From: Companilactobacillus tucceti DSM 20183
GTDB taxonomy: Bacteria > Bacillota > Bacilli > Lactobacillales > Lactobacillaceae
Direction of reading: 5' to 3'
DNA: 64,000 nucleotides
Assembly: GCF_001434665.1 (NCBI RefSeq)
Contig: NZ_AZDG01000010.1
Coordinates: forward strand, 22,290 to 86,289
Part shown: piece by piece, positions 59,389 to 64,000 of the stretch
Layout of the letters: every line of letters starts with the position of its first letter
How positions within the stretch are numbered: position 1 is the stretch's first letter
The notes under the pieces: generated by a model
Seen by the model: only the letters and a program-made list of their open reading frames with translations
Told to the model about the DNA's origin: nothing
Database searches by the model: none
Made by a program: the position numbers and the translations under genes

Positions 59389-60195
59389 ATGTATTCAGTA
59401 TTATTGATCCTATTGGGGGTCATTGTTTTATTTACGACTTTTATGACAAAGCCGAAAAAGAAGGTTCATCGACGTTTAATTTCAGCCGGTTTAGTGTTAA
59501 TTTTAGCTGGTGGATCAGGAGTTTATGAGGTTTATCAGAATAACTTTCCTAAAGCTGGCGATAATCCTCGACAAGAAGAAAAAACTACGGATTCAACTAC
59601 TAATTTAGCAAATTTAAATTATCAAAATGATCAGGAAATAACGGTAAACAATAATAAACCGACTTTTTCTAGATCTGATTTAAGCATCCAAAATGGTGCT
59701 TGGCAAAATTTTGCTAATTTAGATAAATTGAATCGTGCTGTTCAAGCTGATGCTCTTTTAAACAAGAGTCTGATGCCAACTACTAAACGTGAACCACTAT
59801 ATGTAAATCCAACCGGATGGCATAATAAGAAACTTGCTACTGGTTGGCTCTACAATCGTTCCCATCTAATCGGTTATCAATTGACCGGTCAAAATAACAA
59901 TCCCAAAAATTTGATGACTGGGACAAGATCACTGAATGCGCCAGAAATGCTTAAGCATGAGGATGATATTGCATATTATATAAAACAAAATCCTAATAAC
60001 TTCATCAGATATAGAGTTAAACCAATTTATCGTGGTGATGAATTAGTTGCTCGTGGGGTTCAAATGATGGCCGAATCTCTTGATAGCCAAGGTAATAGCG
60101 ATGGTCAGGTCTCTTTCAATGTCTATATTTTTAACGTTGAAAAAGGCGTAACTATCAATTATTCTACTGGTACCAGTGTCGTTAATAATAATTAG
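59389..60195 (+). CDS. DNA/RNA non-specific endonuclease, EndA-like
   Basis: A 268-residue membrane-anchored nuclease of the beta-beta-alpha-metal family: two N-terminal hydrophobic segments (residues 1-20 and 30-50), then a nuclease domain with NRSHLIGYQLTG (catalytic His159) and NPKNLMTGTRSLN (metal-binding Asn). It resembles streptococcal EndA, the DNA-entry nuclease. Cell-surface location is inferred from the anchor. glyA follows 12 bp downstream and is probably cotranscribed. The ATG at 59389 is favoured over upstream TTG codons near GAGGGG. Confidence 0.88.
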   Translation: MYSVLLILLGVIVLFTTFMTKPKKKVHRRLISAGLVLILAGGSGVYEVYQNNFPKAGDNPRQEEKTTDSTTNLANLNYQNDQEITVNNNKPTFSRSDLSIQNGAWQNFANLDKLNRAVQADALLNKSLMPTTKREPLYVNPTGWHNKKLATGWLYNRSHLIGYQLTGQNNNPKNLMTGTRSLNAPEMLKHEDDIAYYIKQNPNNFIRYRVKPIYRGDELVARGVQMMAESLDSQGNSDGQVSFNVYIFNVEKGVTINYSTGTSVVNNN

Positions 60196-60207
60196 GGAGA
60201 TGGTTTA

Positions 60208-61437
60208 ATGAATTATAGTACAGGTGATAAAGAAATTTTTGATTTGATTAACAAAGAAGAGGCCCGACAAGATAGAAATATTGAATTGATTGCCTCTGAA
60301 AACATCGTTTCTGATAACGTTCGTAAAGCCCAAGGATCAGTATTAACAAATAAATATGCTGAAGGTTACCCTGGTCACCGTTATTATGGCGGATGCGAAT
60401 ATATTGACCAAATTGAAACGCTCGCTATAGATCGTGCTAAAAAACTATTTAATGCAGAATATGTTAACGTACAACCACACTCAGGATCTCAAGCTAACGC
60501 TGCCGCTTATCAAGCAGTCTTGAAACCTGGTGATTCTGTCCTAGGAATGGACTTAAATGCTGGAGGACACTTAACACATGGATCTCGTGTTAATTTTTCC
60601 GGTAAGATGTATAACTTCCATTCATATGGTGTCAACGATGAAGGATTCATCGACTATGATGATGTCCAAAGAATTGCCGAAGAAGTAAAACCTAGTTTAA
60701 TTGTAGCCGGTGCTTCAGCATATAGTCGTGTGATCGATTTTAATAAATTCCGTAAAATTGCTGATTCAGTTAACGCTTTATTAATGGTCGATATGGCTCA
60801 TATTGCCGGACTAGTTGCAGTTGGATTGCACCCTACTCCAATTGGTATCGCTGATATCGTCACAACAACAACTCACAAAACATTACGTGGACCTCGTGGT
60901 GGAATGATTTTTGCTAAACCTGAATTAGGAAAGAAAATCAATTCAGCCATTTTCCCTGGTACACAAGGTGGACCACTAGAACATGTTATCGCTGCAAAGG
61001 CTGTAGCTTTTGGGGAAGATTTACAGCCACAGTTCAAAGATTATATTGCTCAAGTTATTAAAAATGCTGCGGCAATGGCCGAAGTAATCAATAACTCTGA
61101 CCACCTTTCTGTATTAACTGGTGGTACTGATAACCATCTTTTAAACGTCGTTTTAACTGATACTGATTTAAATGGAATGGAAGTTCAAGATTTACTTGAT
61201 TCCATCCACATCACAGCAAATAAAGAGGCAATCCCAAATGATCCATTACCTCCAAAATTAACATCTGGATTAAGACTTGGAACACCTGCTATTACTTCAC
61301 GTGGTTTTGATGAAGATGATTGTCGTGAAGTTGCTAATATCATTATTGAAGCAATTGAAAATCATGATGATCCCGAAAAACTTAAAGAATTAGATGAACG
61401 CACTAAAGCACTTACAGAAAAACATCCAGTAAAATAA
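60208..61437 (+). CDS. glyA: Serine hydroxymethyltransferase
   Basis: A PLP enzyme (409 residues) interconverting serine and glycine with tetrahydrofolate, supplying one-carbon units. The PLP lysine is Lys224 in [14 protein letters not shown], and [14 protein letters not shown] and [12 protein letters not shown] are conserved substrate/cofactor segments. GGGAGATGG precedes the ATG. Folate-linked folC is elsewhere in the window. Confidence 0.97.
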   Translation: MNYSTGDKEIFDLINKEEARQDRNIELIASENIVSDNVRKAQGSVLTNKYAEGYPGHRYYGGCEYIDQIETLAIDRAKKLFNAEYVNVQPHSGSQANAAAYQAVLKPGDSVLGMDLNAGGHLTHGSRVNFSGKMYNFHSYGVNDEGFIDYDDVQRIAEEVKPSLIVAGASAYSRVIDFNKFRKIADSVNALLMVDMAHIAGLVAVGLHPTPIGIADIVTTTTHKTLRGPRGGMIFAKPELGKKINSAIFPGTQGGPLEHVIAAKAVAFGEDLQPQFKDYIAQVIKNAAAMAEVINNSDHLSVLTGGTDNHLLNVVLTDTDLNGMEVQDLLDSIHITANKEAIPNDPLPPKLTSGLRLGTPAITSRGFDEDDCREVANIIIEAIENHDDPEKLKELDERTKALTEKHPVK

Positions 61438-61451
61438 ATTAATTATTAACC

Positions 61452-61503
61452 AAAAAGAGTTGATACAAGAAATTATTAATTTCTTACATCAACTCTTTTT
61501 TAT
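61452..61503. terminator. Bidirectional intrinsic terminator after glyA
   Basis: AAAAAGAGTTGAT...AAGAAAT and ATTTCTT...ATCAACTCTTTTT form a long stem with one small internal loop, between glyA and the convergent DUF4931 gene. Confidence 0.9.
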
Positions 61504-61511
61504 TTTCCAAA

Positions 61512-62285
61512 CTATTTGAAATTAGAATTAAACTCAATTATCTCTTTTTCGACTTTTTGTATTTGTTCCAGGTTATCTACTTGTGGCATTTTATATCCCA
61601 TAACAACTGGAGAAGTATTGATTCTTGGAATAAGTTTACAAATTATTTCACCATTCACATGATAGAAGAATAAATTATAACTATCAAATTTACCATTAAA
61701 GAACCTATGTAAAATATAATTTGTCATCATTCTTAAAGAATCTGCCATACTCTTTGCATCAGAAATATCTTTAATACGAATATTGAATTCTAAAAAACTC
61801 AAAATAGGTTCTGTTGAAATATTCAACTTAGCATTTCCAATTTTTAAATAATCTCGCCCTTTAAAATTATTTTCGTGGACATGAGTATAAGCATCTACTT
61901 TATCCAATCCTATAATTTGCATATGTGGATGTAATAAACTACCACCTGAATGTGGTCCAAAGTTTTTATACATGATAACAGACTTATATTTAGGATCTGA
62001 TCTCATTTCATCAAAGCATCTCAATGCAAATTCCATAATTTGGGCACCATTTTCAGAACTATAATTAGACCAATCTCCATTATGATCTGATGATTCTATC
62101 AAAACAGTTTGCATAGAATCAGCTAAAACACGATATTTATTCATTAGCCAAATGCGATCTTCCTCACGTTTGAAAATGTTCGTTAATGATTTAACATCAC
62201 AAAATGGACAATAGTTGTTTTCATGAACTATATTCTCAGGCTTGCCTTTCGCTTTGCTGACAATAAATTCAATTTGCTCTTGCAT
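61512..62285 (-). CDS. DUF4931 family protein with GalT/HIT-like motif
   Basis: A 257-residue protein resembling galactose-1-phosphate uridylyltransferase/HIT-fold enzymes. The N-terminal NNYCPFCDV holds a CxxC metal site, and LLHPHMQIIG is the HxHxQ-like nucleotide-transferase motif. The whole matches the DUF4931 family. A nucleotidyl transferase or hydrolase activity is likely; the substrate is unknown. There are no Leloir genes next to it. GGAGG lies 9 nt upstream of the ATG. Confidence 0.82.
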   Translation of the reverse strand: MQEQIEFIVSKAKGKPENIVHENNYCPFCDVKSLTNIFKREEDRIWLMNKYRVLADSMQTVLIESSDHNGDWSNYSSENGAQIMEFALRCFDEMRSDPKYKSVIMYKNFGPHSGGSLLHPHMQIIGLDKVDAYTHVHENNFKGRDYLKIGNAKLNISTEPILSFLEFNIRIKDISDAKSMADSLRMMTNYILHRFFNGKFDSYNLFFYHVNGEIICKLIPRINTSPVVMGYKMPQVDNLEQIQKVEKEIIEFNSNFK

Positions 62286-62354
62286 TCCAAAACCTCCTAC
62301 TAGCTACAATCTAAAATTATAAGCTAACAATATTATTTTGGAAAACAAATTATC

Positions 62355-62882
62355 TTATATTTTCTTAATAACCTTTGCTGGGTTACCAACTGCGACCGAA
62401 TTTGCTGGTACATCCCTAGTTACGACTGAACCTGCACCAATAACGGAATTTTTTCCAACAGTCACTCCAGGTAAGACAATGGCATTGGCACCTATCCACG
62501 CATTTTCCTTAATTAAAACAGGATCAACGACAACATTATGACGTCTAGCTGATTCTAAAGGATGATTTACTGATATCAACTTAACATCTGGTCCTATCAA
62601 TACCCCATCTTCTAAAGTAACTCCACCCAAATCAACAAACATACAATTACGATTGATAAAAATATTCTTGCCTAGTTTGATATTGGGTCCAAAATCTGAA
62701 TTGAATGGTAAATTTATTTCATTACTAGAATCTATTTCATAGCCCATCACCTCAGACAAGATCTTTAAAATTGACTCATTATCGTGATATCCAAAATTTA
62801 ATTTAGAAATCAATTTATTAGTGTGTTCTACAGTTTTATTTATTTTATCAAAGTCTGATTTTTCTCTTTTATATTCAATCAT
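62355..62882 (-). CDS. Hexapeptide-repeat O-acetyltransferase (maltose/galactoside acetyltransferase type)
   Basis: A 175-residue left-handed beta-helix protein. Hexapeptide repeats run from about 75 to 170: IFINRNCMFVDLGGVTLEDG, then VLIGPDVKLISVNH, WIGANAIVLPGVTVGKNSVI and GAGSVVTRDVPANSVAVGNP. The catalytic His lies in SVNHPLES. It probably acetylates a sugar with acetyl-CoA. There is no good ribosome site directly before the ATG; translation may be coupled to the preceding SDR remnant, whose stop is 10 nt upstream. Confidence 0.87.
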   Translation of the reverse strand: MIEYKREKSDFDKINKTVEHTNKLISKLNFGYHDNESILKILSEVMGYEIDSSNEINLPFNSDFGPNIKLGKNIFINRNCMFVDLGGVTLEDGVLIGPDVKLISVNHPLESARRHNVVVDPVLIKENAWIGANAIVLPGVTVGKNSVIGAGSVVTRDVPANSVAVGNPAKVIKKI

Positions 62883-62891
62883 TTTTCTAAC

Positions 62892-62954
62892 CTAAACCAC
62901 TCCAATAATACTAGATGCACCTGTAATAATTACAATTTTATTTTTTAATGACAT
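62892..62954 (-). pseudogene. Truncated short-chain dehydrogenase/reductase remnant
   Basis: ATG with GGAGGT at ideal spacing opens a 20-residue frame, MSLKNKIVIITGASSIIGVV, then TAG. This is the N-terminal beta-alpha turn of a classical SDR (consensus TGASSGIG) with nothing of the remaining roughly 230 residues. It looks like the relic of an SDR gene deleted internally, whose promoter and ribosome site now serve the acetyltransferase. Confidence 0.8.
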
Positions 62955-63031
62955 ATTTTACCTCCATTTCCTTTTCAAAAATCATTATAAAGCGCTAAAA
63001 TATATATAACAAATACTAATAGTTTATGGAT

Positions 63032-63041
63032 AGATATATCT
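63032..63041. promoter_or_regulatory. Short palindrome upstream of the LysR gene
   Basis: AGATATATCT, a perfect 10-bp dyad in the divergent intergenic region 20 bp before the LysR start. LysR proteins bind T-N11-A dyads near divergent promoters, so this could be part of an operator, but the palindrome is short. Confidence 0.3.
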
Positions 63042-63060
63042 TTAAGTTATGGAGAAGAAT

Positions 63061-63939
63061 ATGGAATTAAGAACAATAAACTACTTCATTGCTGTAGCAA
63101 ATGAAGGCAATATTTCAAGAGCTGCAAAAGTATTACATATTTCCCAACCTGCTTTGTCCAAACAAATGTCAGAATTGGAATCCGAATTAAATATACAGCT
63201 ATTCATTAGAACTAACAGAAAAATTCAATTAACTGATGAAGGAGAATACTTTTTAAAACATTCTCAAGAAATCGTATCTTTAGTAGACAAAACTATTAAT
63301 AATATAAACAGAACTGAAGATATTCAAGGTGATGTTTATATCGGTAGTGGTGAAACCCAGGCTTTTAATATGATTGCCAAAACTATGCAGAATATATTAA
63401 AAAAACATCCTAAAGTAAAATTTCATCTATTCAGCGGTAATGCTGACGATATTTACTCCAAGATGTCAAATGGACTATTAGATTTTTCAATTTTGATAGA
63501 ACCATTTGAAACTAAAGATTACGACTATTTAAAACTTCCCTTTATTGATCAATGGGGTGTCTTAATGAATCGGGACTCACCTCTAGCGAATAGAAAGTTT
63601 GTTACACCAAAGGATTTAGTTGATAAGCCACTTATGATGTCTAATCAAACTTCAGTAAAAAATATTTTTAATACTTGGTTTGGACAGCCAGTAGATAATC
63701 TAAATATTATAAGTACATATAATCTAATCACCAATCCATCCAAAATGGTGGCTCAAGGATTAGGATATGCTTTTACTTTTGAAGATTTAATTACTCCTTC
63801 TGAAGAAAATAATTTAGAGTTTGTTCCATTAAAACCTGATTTATTAGTTAATTTGGACTTAGTCTGGAATAAAAATCCACACTTTTCTAAAGCTGCGGAT
63901 ACATTTTTAAATCATTTTAGAGAAGACTGGCAAGTTTAG
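63061..63939 (+). CDS. LysR family transcriptional regulator
   Basis: A 292-residue LTTR. The N-terminal winged helix-turn-helix reads LRTINYFIAVANEGNISRAA then HISQPALSKQMSELE; the C-terminal periplasmic-binding-protein-like effector domain starts at about 90 (GDVYIGSGETQAF). It is divergent from the SDR remnant/acetyltransferase pair, the usual arrangement for an LTTR and its target. The start is the ATG at 63061 with GGAG 6 nt upstream. Confidence 0.94.
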   Translation: MELRTINYFIAVANEGNISRAAKVLHISQPALSKQMSELESELNIQLFIRTNRKIQLTDEGEYFLKHSQEIVSLVDKTINNINRTEDIQGDVYIGSGETQAFNMIAKTMQNILKKHPKVKFHLFSGNADDIYSKMSNGLLDFSILIEPFETKDYDYLKLPFIDQWGVLMNRDSPLANRKFVTPKDLVDKPLMMSNQTSVKNIFNTWFGQPVDNLNIISTYNLITNPSKMVAQGLGYAFTFEDLITPSEENNLEFVPLKPDLLVNLDLVWNKNPHFSKAADTFLNHFREDWQV

Positions 63940-63941
63940 TA

Positions 63942-63975
63942 AAAAAAGGGGTTGTGACATAACTCCACATTAAAA
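63942..63975 (+). repeat. Possible partial copy of the family I repeat hairpin (cut by the window edge)
   Basis: AAAAGGGGTTGTGACATAAC, a few bases after the LysR stop, resembles the left arm of the short hairpin in the family I repeat (AAAAGAGGTTGTGACTTATG in copy 1). The remainder does not align in the 25 bases left. Confidence 0.3.
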
Positions 63976-64000
63976 GAGCTCCAGTATAGAAACGTTCGGT

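Overview
The window is a 64 kb piece of a low-GC Firmicutes chromosome. Gene content and order point to the family Lactobacillaceae: a dcw cluster led by mraZ, lactobacillus-type small proteins (DUF4044, DUF2969, EpuA, DUF1146), TPP-controlled thiT, F-ATPase following upp, and SLAP-like repeats on a surface protein. The genus Companilactobacillus is my best guess from overall resemblance; this is inference, not a match I could run. There is no prophage, CRISPR array or complete insertion sequence. Most genes from 1 to 43 kb lie on the minus strand.

Layout. 1-8.3 kb: division and cell-wall cluster on the minus strand (mraZ, rsmH, ftsL, pbp2B, mraY, murD, murG, divIB, start of ftsA), with three MraZ-binding repeats upstream of mraZ and a small divergent DUF4044 gene. 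8.6-9.0 kb: two adjacent structured repeats. 9-15.7 kb: TPP-riboswitch thiT, shape and septum-placement operon mreB-mreC-mreD-minC-minD, radC and folC. 15.8-22.9 kb: T-box valS, thiI, cysteine desulfurase, ezrA. 23-27.5 kb: rpsD, DUF1054, rarA, a small membrane protein, uspA, and a PlcR/Rgg-type regulator. 27.6-32.6 kb: gcvH-like gene, rodA, DUF2969, yidD, epuA, mbl, murA, DUF1146. 32.7-39.2 kb: atpBEFHAGDC. 39.3-43.4 kb: upp, TsaC/Sua5, prmC, prfA, tdk. 43.6-64 kb is more accessory: murT without gatD, two beta-lactamase-fold serine hydrolases, a BspA-type surface protein, a heterodimeric ABC exporter, a CPBP protease, small hypotheticals, tRNA-Glu(CUC), a DUF5067-like protein, aldo/keto reductase, lemA-htpX, an EndA-like nuclease with glyA, a DUF4931 HIT-like protein, an acetyltransferase preceded by an SDR gene remnant, and a LysR regulator.

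Taken together, the core of the window builds and places the cell wall: precursor synthesis (murA, murD, mraY, murG, murT), SEDS/PBP synthesis (rodA, pbp2B), and geometry (mreBCD, mbl, minCD, ezrA, divIB, ftsA, ftsL). These sit beside translation genes (valS, rpsD, prfA, prmC, rsmH) and the F1Fo-ATPase. Regulation visible in the sequence includes MraZ boxes, a TPP riboswitch whose downstream hairpin hides the Shine-Dalgarno, a Val T-box, and many intrinsic terminators, one of them inside the atp operon.

The most unusual signal is two families of dispersed, highly structured intergenic repeats. One family (8.83-8.97 and 44.95-45.10 kb) keeps a 19-bp inner stem while changing its sequence on both arms in concert (six compensatory pairs), and both copies lie between convergent genes. 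The other family (8.64-8.82 and 46.17-46.35 kb) is about 175 bp and about 90% identical between copies. It begins 8-10 nt after a stop codon in the sense direction of the preceding gene and ends in a terminator-like hairpin.
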